Assembly: GCA_900543365.1 (NCBI GenBank)
Contig: UQRG01000001.1
Coordinates: 1-60,885, forward strand
Direction of reading: 5' to 3'
Length of the DNA: 60,885 nt
From: an uncultured Eubacterium sp.
GTDB lineage: Bacteria > Bacillota > Clostridia > Lachnospirales > CAG-274
Shown here one piece after another: positions 53,116 to 60,885 of the stretch. Both the position numbers and the translations under genes were made by a program. Every line of letters starts with the position of its first letter. Positions within the stretch are counted from its first letter, which is position 1. The notes below the pieces were generated by a model, which ran no database searches, had not been told where the DNA came from, and worked only from the letters and a program-made list of their open reading frames with translations.

Positions 53116-55113
53116 TTAACCTACAATAGCACCACTTTCAACATTGCCATCGGCAGTAAGCAACTTAACATTACCACTTTCGTCTTCAGCTGCAACAATC
53201 ATACCTTCACTTACGTACTTACCCTTAAGCATCTTTCTTGGTGCAAGATTAGTAACAACAACAACCTTTTTACCTACCATTTCTTCTGGACCATAAAACT
53301 TAGCAATACCAGAAAGAATAGTTCTAGTTTCAGAGCCAATCTTAACAGTAGATTTTAAAAGTTTATTAGACTCTTGAACCTTTTCACAAGCTAATATTTC
53401 ACCAATTTTCATTTCTACCTTACAGAAATCATCAATAGTAATATACTCCTTGTCTTCCTTAGGCTGGTCCTTTTGTTCTTCCTTTGGAGCGTTAGCCTTA
53501 GCCTGTGCTTCCATAATAGCCTGTACTTTAGGTATAACTTCCTTAGGGTCAAGTCTAGCAAATAAAATCTGAGGCTTTTCAATTACCTTAGTGCCATTAG
53601 AATAAAGACCAAACTTATCAAGGTCAGCAAACTCTCTCTTAGAAGCATTTAGTTGAGATAAAATCTTTTCAGTAGTTTCTGGCATAAATGGTTCTAAAAG
53701 ACAAGCACCAATTGTAATACCCTCAACAAGGTTATAAAGTACTGTAGCAAGTCTATACTGCTTACTTTCATCCTTACCTAATACCCAAGGTTCAGTTTCG
53801 TCAACATACTTATTACATCTCTTAAATAATGTAAATATTTCAGTAATGGCATCAGCTACTCTAAGTTTATCCATCTTAGCCTCAACCTTAGACTTACATT
53901 CTGTAACAACCTTAATTAAATCATCGTCAACAGCTTCCTTAACATTAGTGTTGTTTACTACACCACCAAAATATTTGTTTGTCATAGATATAGTTCTATT
54001 AACAAGGTTACCAAGTACATTAGCAAGGTCAGAGTTAGTTCTTTCAATCATTAAATCCCAAGAAATAACACCATCATTTTCAAAAGGCATTTCGTGAAGT
54101 ACAAAATATCTTACAGCATCTACACCAAATAAACTTACAAGGTCATCAGCATAAATAACATTACCTCTTGACTTGCTCATTTTACCATCATTATTTTCAA
54201 TCTTTTCCTCAAAGCTATCCTCACCTCTTAACAACCAAGGATGACCAAATACCTGCTTAGGTAAAGGTAAATCAAGAGCCATAAGGATAATAGGCCAATA
54301 AATAGTATGAAATCTAACAATATCCTTACCAATTAAATGTAAATCTGCTGGCCACATTTTATTGAAAAGGTCTGAATTGTTACCATCACAGTCATAACCA
54401 ATACCTGTAATATAGTTAGAAAGGGCATCAAGCCATACATAAACAACATGGTTATTGTCAAAATCAACTGGAATACCCCATTTAAATGATGTTCTTGATA
54501 CACATAAATCCTGTAAACCTGGAAGAAGGAAATTATTCATCATTTCATTCTTTCTTGAAACAGGCTGAATAAACTCTGGGTGAGTATTAATATGCTCAAT
54601 AAGTCTATCTGCATACTTACTTAACTTAAGGAAATATGCTTCTTCCTTAGCCGGGTGAACTTCTCTGCCACAGTCAGGACACTTACCATCTACAAGCTGA
54701 CTTTCTGTCCAGAAACTTTCACAAGGAGTACAGTACATACCCTCATAAACACTTTTGTAAATATCCCCTTGATTATATAACTTTTTAAATATTTTCTGTA
54801 TCTGCTTTTCGTGGTCTGTATCTGTAGTTCTAATAAACTTATCGTAAGATGTATTCATTAAATCCCAAATATTCTTAATTTGACCTGCCACATTATCAAC
54901 AAACTGCTTTGGAGTTATGCCAGCGTCTTTAGCCTTTTCCTCAATTTTCTGACCGTGTTCATCTGTACCAGTCTGGAAAAATACTTCGTAACCTTGCATT
55001 CTCTTAAATCTTGCAATACTATCTGCTAATACAATTTCATAGGTATTACCAATATGAGGCTTACCTGATGTATAAGCAATGGCTGTAGTCATATAAAACT
55101 TTTCTTTACTCAT
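53116..55113 (-). CDS. metG: Methionyl-tRNA synthetase
   Basis: A class I synthetase of 665 residues. The HIGH-like motif is SGKPHIGN near residue 17; the zinc knuckle has CTPC and CPDC near 125-150; KMSKSRGN lies near 310. The C-terminal Trbp111-like tRNA-binding domain runs from about 560 (DDFCKVEMKIGEI) after an Ala/Lys/Glu linker. I start at the ATG at 55113, just after GGAGG; an in-frame codon at 55155 would add 14 residues not expected in the family. No T-box is present in its short leader. Confidence 0.96.
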   Translation of the reverse strand: MSKEKFYMTTAIAYTSGKPHIGNTYEIVLADSIARFKRMQGYEVFFQTGTDEHGQKIEEKAKDAGITPKQFVDNVAGQIKNIWDLMNTSYDKFIRTTDTDHEKQIQKIFKKLYNQGDIYKSVYEGMYCTPCESFWTESQLVDGKCPDCGREVHPAKEEAYFLKLSKYADRLIEHINTHPEFIQPVSRKNEMMNNFLLPGLQDLCVSRTSFKWGIPVDFDNNHVVYVWLDALSNYITGIGYDCDGNNSDLFNKMWPADLHLIGKDIVRFHTIYWPIILMALDLPLPKQVFGHPWLLRGEDSFEEKIENNDGKMSKSRGNVIYADDLVSLFGVDAVRYFVLHEMPFENDGVISWDLMIERTNSDLANVLGNLVNRTISMTNKYFGGVVNNTNVKEAVDDDLIKVVTECKSKVEAKMDKLRVADAITEIFTLFKRCNKYVDETEPWVLGKDESKQYRLATVLYNLVEGITIGACLLEPFMPETTEKILSQLNASKREFADLDKFGLYSNGTKVIEKPQILFARLDPKEVIPKVQAIMEAQAKANAPKEEQKDQPKEDKEYITIDDFCKVEMKIGEILACEKVQESNKLLKSTVKIGSETRTILSGIAKFYGPEEMVGKKVVVVTNLAPRKMLKGKYVSEGMIVAAEDESGNVKLLTADGNVESGAIVG

Positions 55114-55234
55114 TTTAAAAAACCTCCATTTTATATTACACTTATTATATAACAATATCTGTAAAAATGCAAAATTATTTTACTTTAATCTGAATATATG
55201 TTAAAATAACTTAAAAACCGAAAGGAGAGATACT

Positions 55235-56065
55235 ATGTACAAGCTAATTGCTACTGACTGCGATGGCACAATTTTAGATTCTAAAGGCTATTTGCCTAAA
55301 GAAATTATTGATACATTTAAAATTTTACATAACAAAGGTATACATATACTTTTAGCTACTGGCAGAAACGATATTTTAGCTAAAGATTACCTTGATGAAC
55401 TTAACATAAATTGCCCTGTTGCTGGCTGTAATGGTGCAACACTTTTAAATTTCTATACTAATGAACACTATTTCACAAAATCAATGGACAAAACATCTCT
55501 TGATAAAATATTTGATATATGCAAAGACGGAAATATTGGCGTAAAAATGTTTACAAATGATACTTGCTATACAAATGATCAAACTCTCTATGAGGGAGGT
55601 ATAAACCTTATTACAATTAAATACACCAAAAAAATGAAGTATTCTATTAACTATAAATTAGTTGAAAATATGCACGATTTTTCTGGACTTGATAATATTG
55701 TAAAAGCTGTTGTAATTGAACAAGATATTCCTAAACTTTTAAAAATAAGAGATATTATTAATACTAGTATTCCATCTGTTAAAGCTGTTCAATCTAACTG
55801 GAATTGTATTGATATTAATTCAAAATCTGTTTCAAAAGGAAATGCTATACTTGAGTATGCAAAAATTGTAGGTATTAAGCCAGAAGAAATTATTGCTTTT
55901 GGTGATAGTGAAAATGATATTTCTATGCTTAAAGAAGCTGGTCTTGGTGTAGCTGTAGGTAATGCCGATGATTGCGTTAAATTATCCGCCAATAAAGTTA
56001 TTGACACTAATGACAATTTTGGAGTAGCTAAGTTTTTAAAGCAAATTTATAATATAAACAATTAA
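55235..56065 (+). CDS. Cof-type HAD phosphatase
   Basis: A 276-residue HAD-superfamily hydrolase, Cof/YbiV subfamily with the C2 cap. The nucleophile motif ATDCDGTILD has Asp8 and Asp10; motif II LLATGRN is near residue 40; motif III lysine follows near 205 (SVSKGNAI); motif IV is FGDSENDISML near 230. Such enzymes dephosphorylate sugar phosphates or FMN-type substrates. GAAAGGAGAG precedes the ATG. Monocistronic. Confidence 0.92.
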   Translation: MYKLIATDCDGTILDSKGYLPKEIIDTFKILHNKGIHILLATGRNDILAKDYLDELNINCPVAGCNGATLLNFYTNEHYFTKSMDKTSLDKIFDICKDGNIGVKMFTNDTCYTNDQTLYEGGINLITIKYTKKMKYSINYKLVENMHDFSGLDNIVKAVVIEQDIPKLLKIRDIINTSIPSVKAVQSNWNCIDINSKSVSKGNAILEYAKIVGIKPEEIIAFGDSENDISMLKEAGLGVAVGNADDCVKLSANKVIDTNDNFGVAKFLKQIYNINN

Positions 56066-56066
56066 T

Positions 56067-56111
56067 AAAAAAAGTAATAGATAACTTAATAAAGCTACCT
56101 ATTACTTTTTT
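56067..56111. terminator. Terminator between the HAD gene and the glmM-glmS-mtnN operon
   Basis: AAAAAAGTAATAG (from 56067) pairs with CTATTACTTTTTT (to 56111), a 13-base-pair stem with a loop of about 18 bases. T-runs on both strands make it usable from both sides. Confidence 0.85.
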
Positions 56112-56119
56112 ATATTATT

Positions 56120-56248
56120 CTACTGTAATTCAGACCTCTGAACTGTAATATAAATATTACCATTTTTAACTTCTACATCATTAAAAAACAGCTCAAAAAA
56201 ATCAACTTGTACATAAACATAACCATTATAATAAAGATATATGTTTTT
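56120..56248 (-). pseudogene. 3' remnant of a secreted beta-domain protein
   Basis: A minus-strand frame of 42 codons ends at TAG (56122-56120). It reads YNGYVYVQVDFFELFFND then VEVKNGNIYITVQRSELQ. The pattern resembles the last repeat of copper amine oxidase N-terminal-like stalk domains. It has no start codon or ribosome site, and a TGA at 56251 cuts it off; the same frame then stays open into the mtnN end. It looks like the tail of a deleted gene. Confidence 0.45.
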
Positions 56249-56286
56249 TCATAATATACCTATGTTAGTAGAAAAAGTTATTATAA

Positions 56287-56982
56287 TTACAATTCAGCAA
56301 CCATATTTTTAATTATTCTACCAGCAGTAACAGCACTTTCTCTAAAAAATCTTTCGTAATTTACATCACTGCCTTCTTCTGCATTATCAGAAATAGCTCT
56401 AATAATAACAAAAGGGATTTTATTCAAATAACAAGCGTGAGCAATAGCTGCACCTTCCATTTCACAACAAATAGGATTAAAAAGTGAGTTAATTCTCTCC
56501 TTAACCTGTGGGTCAGATACAAACTGGTCACCACTGGCAACTCTGCCAACATAAACCGGAAAACCAATATCCTTAACAACCTTTTTAGCTACTTCAACAA
56601 GTTCAGTATCAGCAGTAAACACACTTGTATCCATTCTTGAAATGAATCCAGGTTCATCACCTAAAGCTGAAGTATCAAAGTCGTGTTGAACAGCATCACT
56701 TGAAATAACAATATCACCAATTTTAACATTAGAATCCATTGCACCAGCGACACCTACATTAATAATAGCATCAACAGCAAAAAGGTCAATAAGCACCTGT
56801 GCACACAAAGCAGCATTAACCTTTCCTATACCTGAACGCACAAGAACAATATTATGTCCACAATTATTTATTTTACCTAAGTGAAAATCAAGACCTAAAG
56901 CATTTTTAGTTGTTACAACATTCATATCTTCAAGAATGTTAATAATTTCCTCTTCCATTGCCCCTATAATACCTATTGTCAT
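56287..56982 (-). CDS. mtnN: 5'-methylthioadenosine/S-adenosylhomocysteine nucleosidase
   Basis: MtnN hydrolyses MTA and SAH to release adenine, recycling methionine and feeding AI-2 synthesis. The 231-residue protein has GIIGAMEEEI at the start (catalytic Glu), GVAGAMDSNVKIGDIVIS near residue 78, the CEMEGAAIAH motif near 172, and RAISDNAEEG near 194 with the catalytic Asp. AGGAGG precedes the ATG. It lies 14 bases after glmS in the same transcript. Confidence 0.95.
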   Translation of the reverse strand: MTIGIIGAMEEEIINILEDMNVVTTKNALGLDFHLGKINNCGHNIVLVRSGIGKVNAALCAQVLIDLFAVDAIINVGVAGAMDSNVKIGDIVISSDAVQHDFDTSALGDEPGFISRMDTSVFTADTELVEVAKKVVKDIGFPVYVGRVASGDQFVSDPQVKERINSLFNPICCEMEGAAIAHACYLNKIPFVIIRAISDNAEEGSDVNYERFFRESAVTAGRIIKNMVAEL

Positions 56983-56996
56983 AAAATTGTATCCTC

Positions 56997-58835
56997 CTAT
57001 TCAACTGTCACACTCTTTGCAAGATTTCTTGGTTTATCAATATCTTCACCTAAACCTAAAGCCATATAATAAGCAAATAACTGCTGTGGTATATTAGCAA
57101 GCAAAGATGTAAGCATCCAATGAGTTCTTGGGATATAAATTACATCGTCAGCAACTTCTTCAATACTCTTGTTGCCTTCCATAGCAATAGCAAGAACTTT
57201 AGCACCCCTTGCCTTAACTTCCTGCATATTACTCTTAGTTTTGTCAAAAAGAGCCTCCTGTGTACAAACACCAACAACAAGAGTAGCCTTTTCAATAAGA
57301 GCTATTGGTCCGTGCTTTAACTCACCTGCTGCATAAGGCTCAGAATGTAAGTATGCAATTTCCTTAAGCTTTAATGAACCTTCCATACCTACAACATAGT
57401 CAAGTCCCCTACCAATATAGAAAACATTTTTAGAACTTATATACTTATTAACAAAACCTCTTATAGCTGGTACAGCCTTTGTAAGAATATCATTAATCTG
57501 TGACGGAAGTCTATCCATAGCCTTTTTAATTTCTGCAAATGTTTTATCATCAATCTTACCAAGTTCCTGTGCAATATGTAATGTAATAAGATACATTGCA
57601 ACTACCTGAGCAGAAAATGCCTTTGTTGATGCAACAGCGATTTCAAAACCTGCAAGAGTGTATAAAACATCATCAGCATCTCTAGCAATAGAACTACCTA
57701 CAGCATTAACAACACCTAAAACTCTTGCACCCTTAGACTTAGCAAGTTTTAATGCTGAATGAGTATCAGCAGTTTCACCAGACTGAGAAATAACAATAAC
57801 TAGTGTATGCTCATCAATAAGAGGATCTTTGTATCTAAACTCACTAGCAACATCAGCATTAACCGGAATTCTAACTATTCTTTCAAGAAGATACTTTCCA
57901 ACAAGACCTGCATAATAAGCAGTACCACAAGCTACAATGTAAATCTGATTAATATTTTCAAGTTCAGCCTTTCCAAGTTTAATACCATCAAGTTCAATAC
58001 TTTTGCCGTCTTCAGAAAATCTTTTGGCAAGATTGTCTTTAACAACCTTAGGCTGTTCATATATTTCCTTTAACATAAAGTGGTCATAGCCATTTTTCTG
58101 AGCAGCCTCAACATCCCACTTGTATGTATAAACTTCCTTATGAATTTCATTGCCATTAATGTCATAAAGCTTAACTTCATTAGCCTTAATAACAGCAAGT
58201 TCCTTATCACCTAAAATATAAGCATCTTTAGTATAAGTAAGAATAGCTGGAATGTCAGATGCTATAAAATTTTCATTCTTACCAAGACCTACAATAAGAG
58301 GAGATTCCTTTCTAGCAGCAATAAGCTGCTCCGGATAATCTGTACAAAGTACACCTAAAGCATAAGAACCTTCTATTCTTTCTAAAGTTCTTCTAACAGC
58401 CTCCAAAAGTTCTAAACCTTGCTTATAATAGTCATCAATAAGGTGAGCCACTGTTTCTGTATCTGTTTCAGAATGGAAAATATAACCCTTAGCCTCAAGT
58501 TCAGCCTTTAACTCTTGATAGTTTTCAATAATACCATTGTGAACAACAGCAATTTTATCATCATTACTAAAATGAGGATGAGCATTTAAGTCAGACGGTG
58601 CACCGTGAGTTGCCCATCTTGTATGACCTATACCTACAAAACCGGAAACAGGCTCGTTAAGTAAAAGATTTCTTAAATTATCTACCTTACCTTTAGTCTT
58701 TCTAATACCTATTTTATCTTTATTTAAAACAGCAACACCTGCTGAATCATAGCCTCTGTATTCAAGACTCTGCAATCCACTAATAAGTACTGGTACCGCA
58801 TTCTGTTCACCTACATAACCAACTATACCACACAT
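56997..58835 (-). CDS. glmS: Glutamine-fructose-6-phosphate aminotransferase
   Basis: GlmS makes glucosamine-6-phosphate, the first step to UDP-GlcNAc. In 612 residues, the N-terminal nucleophile is Cys2 (MCGIVGYVG), with GHTRWATHG near residue 72. Two SIS domains follow (CGTAYYAG and ISQSGETADT near 300-350) and the end is DKPRNLAKSVTVE. AAGGAGG precedes the ATG. Only 15 bases separate it from glmM, so no glmS ribozyme precedes it. Operon glmM-glmS-mtnN. Confidence 0.97.
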   Translation of the reverse strand: MCGIVGYVGEQNAVPVLISGLQSLEYRGYDSAGVAVLNKDKIGIRKTKGKVDNLRNLLLNEPVSGFVGIGHTRWATHGAPSDLNAHPHFSNDDKIAVVHNGIIENYQELKAELEAKGYIFHSETDTETVAHLIDDYYKQGLELLEAVRRTLERIEGSYALGVLCTDYPEQLIAARKESPLIVGLGKNENFIASDIPAILTYTKDAYILGDKELAVIKANEVKLYDINGNEIHKEVYTYKWDVEAAQKNGYDHFMLKEIYEQPKVVKDNLAKRFSEDGKSIELDGIKLGKAELENINQIYIVACGTAYYAGLVGKYLLERIVRIPVNADVASEFRYKDPLIDEHTLVIVISQSGETADTHSALKLAKSKGARVLGVVNAVGSSIARDADDVLYTLAGFEIAVASTKAFSAQVVAMYLITLHIAQELGKIDDKTFAEIKKAMDRLPSQINDILTKAVPAIRGFVNKYISSKNVFYIGRGLDYVVGMEGSLKLKEIAYLHSEPYAAGELKHGPIALIEKATLVVGVCTQEALFDKTKSNMQEVKARGAKVLAIAMEGNKSIEEVADDVIYIPRTHWMLTSLLANIPQQLFAYYMALGLGEDIDKPRNLAKSVTVE

Positions 58836-58850
58836 ATAATCAAATCCTCC

Positions 58851-60200
58851 TTAATTTAAAAGGCCCTCAATAAGTTTAGCAAGTCTTTCAGCCTCTTGCT
58901 GAATAATCTGCTGATTTCTACCTTCAATCATTACTCTAACAATAGGTTCTGTTCCTGAAGGTCTAATAAGAACTCTGCCGTCACCACTAAACTTAGCTTC
59001 AAGTTTTTCAATTTCTGATTTAATGGTTTCATTCTTAAGATAATCTTTTTTACGCTTGTTATCAACTCTGGCATTAACAAGTGCCTGTGGAAGAACTTCC
59101 ATTATTTTTTTAGCCTCGTCCAAAGACTTACCAGTCTTTTTAAGGGTAGTAAGAAGCTGAATAGCTGTTACAATACCATCACCTGTTGTATTGTAGTCAA
59201 AGAATATAATATGTCCTGACTGTTCACCACCAAAGCAATCGCCATTTTCAAGAATATGCTCTAAAACATATCTATCGCCAACTTTTGTCTTTTCAATATT
59301 TATACCCTTTTCATTACCCATAATGAATAAGCCTAAATTACTCATAACTGTAGCAACAATCGTATCATTTTTAAGCTTGCCACATTCTTTCATATAATTA
59401 CCGCAAATAGCCATAATTACATCACCATCAACAATGTTACCCTTGCTATCAACAGCAAGACATCTATCACCATCACCATCAAAAGCAATACCTAAATCAC
59501 AGCTATTATCAACTACAAATTTAGCAAGGCTTTCAATATGAGTTGAACCACAATCTTTATTAATATTAGTGCCGTCAGGCTCTCTATGAATAGCGTAAAC
59601 TTCTGCACCAAGTTCAGTTAAAGCAACTGGGGCAGCCTTATATGTAGCACCATTTGCACAGTCAATAGCTACTTTAATACCATCAAGCTTAATGTCAGTT
59701 GTAGTCTGAACAAACTTAACATAATCATCTATAGCTTCTTCACAAACTGTTTTAGCCCCAACCATATCACCTGTTGGACGAGGAAGTTCATCCCAAAGGT
59801 CTGTCATATAGCTTTCAATTTCAAGTTCAATATCATCTCTTAACTTAAAGCCTTGAGAATTAAAGAACTTAATACCATTATCCTGAACAGGATTGTGTGA
59901 TGCACTAATAACAATACCTGCATCGGCATTATATGCTCTAACAAGATGAGCTACAGCAGGAGTTGGAACAACACCAAGACTAACAGCTTGAGCACCTACA
60001 GAACAAATACCAGCAATAAGAGCTGACTCAAGCATATCTCCAGAGATTCTTGTATCCATACCTACGATAATTTTGGCAGTATGGTTAGTATGCTTAGTAA
60101 GAACATAAGCACCAGCTCTACCTAACTTATATGCAAGTTCTGGTGTAAGCTCAACATTAGCTACACCTCTTACACCATCTGTTCCAAAAAACTTACCCAT
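58851..60200 (-). CDS. glmM: Phosphoglucosamine mutase
   Basis: GlmM converts glucosamine-6-phosphate to glucosamine-1-phosphate. In 449 residues, the start is GKFFGTDGVRGVAN, the phosphoserine loop is VISASHNPVQDNGIKFF near residue 100, the metal loop DGDGDRC near 240, and the sugar-binding GEQSGHIIF near 325. RPSGTEPIVRVMIEG closes the protein. I start at the ATG at 60200, seven bases after AGGAGG, not the upstream in-frame codon at 60233. First gene of glmM-glmS-mtnN. Confidence 0.96.
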   Translation of the reverse strand: MGKFFGTDGVRGVANVELTPELAYKLGRAGAYVLTKHTNHTAKIIVGMDTRISGDMLESALIAGICSVGAQAVSLGVVPTPAVAHLVRAYNADAGIVISASHNPVQDNGIKFFNSQGFKLRDDIELEIESYMTDLWDELPRPTGDMVGAKTVCEEAIDDYVKFVQTTTDIKLDGIKVAIDCANGATYKAAPVALTELGAEVYAIHREPDGTNINKDCGSTHIESLAKFVVDNSCDLGIAFDGDGDRCLAVDSKGNIVDGDVIMAICGNYMKECGKLKNDTIVATVMSNLGLFIMGNEKGINIEKTKVGDRYVLEHILENGDCFGGEQSGHIIFFDYNTTGDGIVTAIQLLTTLKKTGKSLDEAKKIMEVLPQALVNARVDNKRKKDYLKNETIKSEIEKLEAKFSGDGRVLIRPSGTEPIVRVMIEGRNQQIIQQEAERLAKLIEGLLN

Positions 60201-60241
60201 TTTTCTATTCCTCCTAAGAATATTTACACACAATAATTTAA

Positions 60242-60274
60242 TGGTATTATACCACTAAAGACAAATTAACACAA
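60242..60274 (-). promoter_or_regulatory. glmM operon promoter with palindrome over the -10 box
   Basis: On the minus strand: -35 box TTGTGT (60274-60269), 17-base spacer, consensus -10 box TATAAT (60251-60246). The -10 box lies inside the perfect palindrome TGGTATTATACCA (60242-60254). A repressor binding there could block RNA polymerase. The -35 box is poor, which fits a regulated promoter. Confidence 0.6.
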
Positions 60275-60330
60275 TAGTTAATTATATTACAAATTTTTAG
60301 TAAAACTTTTAAGCAATTTAATTAATATAA

Positions 60331-60885
60331 TTAAGCTTCTTTTTTGCTCTTTGCATTAACAATATATATACCTAAGCACACAAGTAAAAGTGCAACAATA
60401 GTTCTTACATTAAATATATTTTCACCAAGCATAATACCAGATAAAATCACTCCAAAGCAAGGATTTAAAAAGCAATATACAGATATTTTACCTACTGGAT
60501 TATACTTTAAAAGCTGTGCCCATATAGTAAAAGCACAAGAAGAAATAACTGCCAGATACAAAAGCATAGCTATTGCTTGAATACTAGGAAATGTTATACT
60601 GCCCCCTGTCAAAAGACCTACAATAGTAAGTACAGCACCACCTAATGCAAGCTGCCAACCAGTAGCTGTAACAGAATTGCTTTTTTTAGTTACAAATTTT
60701 GTAATAACTGAACCTAAAGCAAAACAAAAGGCAGCAATTAATATAAATCCATCACCCTGAAATTTAAAACTTAAATCAAGCCCTTGTTCAAAACAACAAA
60801 ATACAACACCACAAAATCCCAAAAGACAACCAATAAATTTCCTTAAATTGATTTTATCATTTTTAAAAGCAAAATGAGCTAAAAT
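60331..60885 (-). CDS. DMT/EamA-family transporter (5' end cut by window edge)
   Basis: The frame is open from the right edge to the stop at 60331, 184 codons, so the N-terminal half is missing. It carries the second EamA domain: GDGFILIAAFCFALGSVITK, then AVISSCAFTIWAQLLKYN and NPCFGVILSGIMLGE, with about five membrane helices, and ends in a lysine-rich tail. DMT proteins export amino acids or other metabolites; the substrate is unknown. An internal methionine at 60822 is not the start because the coding sequence continues upstream. Confidence 0.88.
   Translation of the reverse strand: MLAHFAFKNDKINLRKFIGCLLGFCGVVFCCFEQGLDLSFKFQGDGFILIAAFCFALGSVITKFVTKKSNSVTATGWQLALGGAVLTIVGLLTGGSITFPSIQAIAMLLYLAVISSCAFTIWAQLLKYNPVGKISVYCFLNPCFGVILSGIMLGENIFNVRTIVALLLVCLGIYIVNAKSKKEA

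Noticed and set aside
58836..58850. glmS ribozyme upstream of glmS
   Set aside because: Only 15 bases separate glmM and glmS, and no ribozyme core sequence is present there or before glmM.
1..60885. Mobile elements, prophage, CRISPR array or tRNA genes
   Set aside because: I found no transposase or integrase, no regularly spaced repeat array with spacers, no attachment-type repeats and no cloverleaf-like sequence in the gaps.

Overview
The window reads as a contiguous piece of chromosome from a low-G+C, spore-forming, anaerobic Firmicute, most likely class Clostridia and probably a Lachnospiraceae-type organism (inference). Reasons: very A/T-rich DNA, strong GGAGG ribosome sites, a SipL-type spore coat morphogenesis protein, a FabT/FabK-type fatty-acid operon, a T-box on ileS, a CIRCE element, tandem FeoA genes with FeoB and a Cys-rich FeoB-associated peptide, and several small families typical of that group. 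I see no prophage, insertion sequence, CRISPR array, rRNA or tRNA gene. Almost everything is housekeeping.

Layout. 1-3.4 kb (minus): a GNAT acetyltransferase cut by the left edge, a DUF2156 protein and an M3 oligopeptidase. 3.5-7.4 kb (plus): glgB and sipL. 7.6-15.6 kb (minus): a type II fatty-acid operon fabT-fabH-fabK-fabD-fabG-fabF-fabZ-accD-accA with an acyl-CoA thioesterase gene upstream; a FabT-box palindrome overlaps the fabT promoter; acpP, accB and accC are absent. 15.7-19.7 kb (plus): ftsQ/divIB, ftsZ, a hemolysin-III-type membrane protein and a D,D-carboxypeptidase. 19.8-23.1 kb (minus): clpB and a ribbon-helix-helix protein of unknown role. 23.3-26.3 kb (minus): a ferrous-iron uptake operon whose leader carries an array of inverted repeats. 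26.6-30.1 kb: ileS under T-box control. 30.1-35.2 kb (minus): HIT protein, SdpI-like protein, asnB, AIR-synthase-like protein and nagA. 35.4-39.8 kb (minus): lon and htpG, the latter with a perfect CIRCE element. 39.9-41.4 kb (plus): two adjacent secreted-protein genes broken only by in-frame TAA codons. 41.5-46.9 kb: a small DUF6465-like protein, a two-OB-fold single-strand-binding protein, a stand-alone trpD, lepA and a MATE exporter. 47.0-51.2 kb (minus): GT2, GtrA and YfhO, a three-component extracytoplasmic glycosylation set. 51.3-55.2 kb (minus): a G5/3D cell-wall protein, TatD nuclease and metG. 55.2-56.1 kb (plus): a Cof-type HAD phosphatase. 56.1-60.2 kb (minus): a decayed gene tail, then mtnN, glmS and glmM. 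The right edge cuts a DMT-family transporter.

Functional themes are envelope building (fatty acids, UDP-GlcNAc precursor supply through glmM/glmS/nagA, divisome, carboxypeptidase, glycolipid glycosylation), protein quality control (ClpB, Lon, HtpG), translation (IleS, MetG, LepA) and iron uptake. I did not find a clearly new multi-gene system. The signals most worth following are regulatory: the repeat array in the feo leader, a hairpin that buries the carboxypeptidase ribosome site, CIRCE on htpG rather than clpB, and the pair of secreted-protein genes interrupted by three TAA codons and no frameshift.
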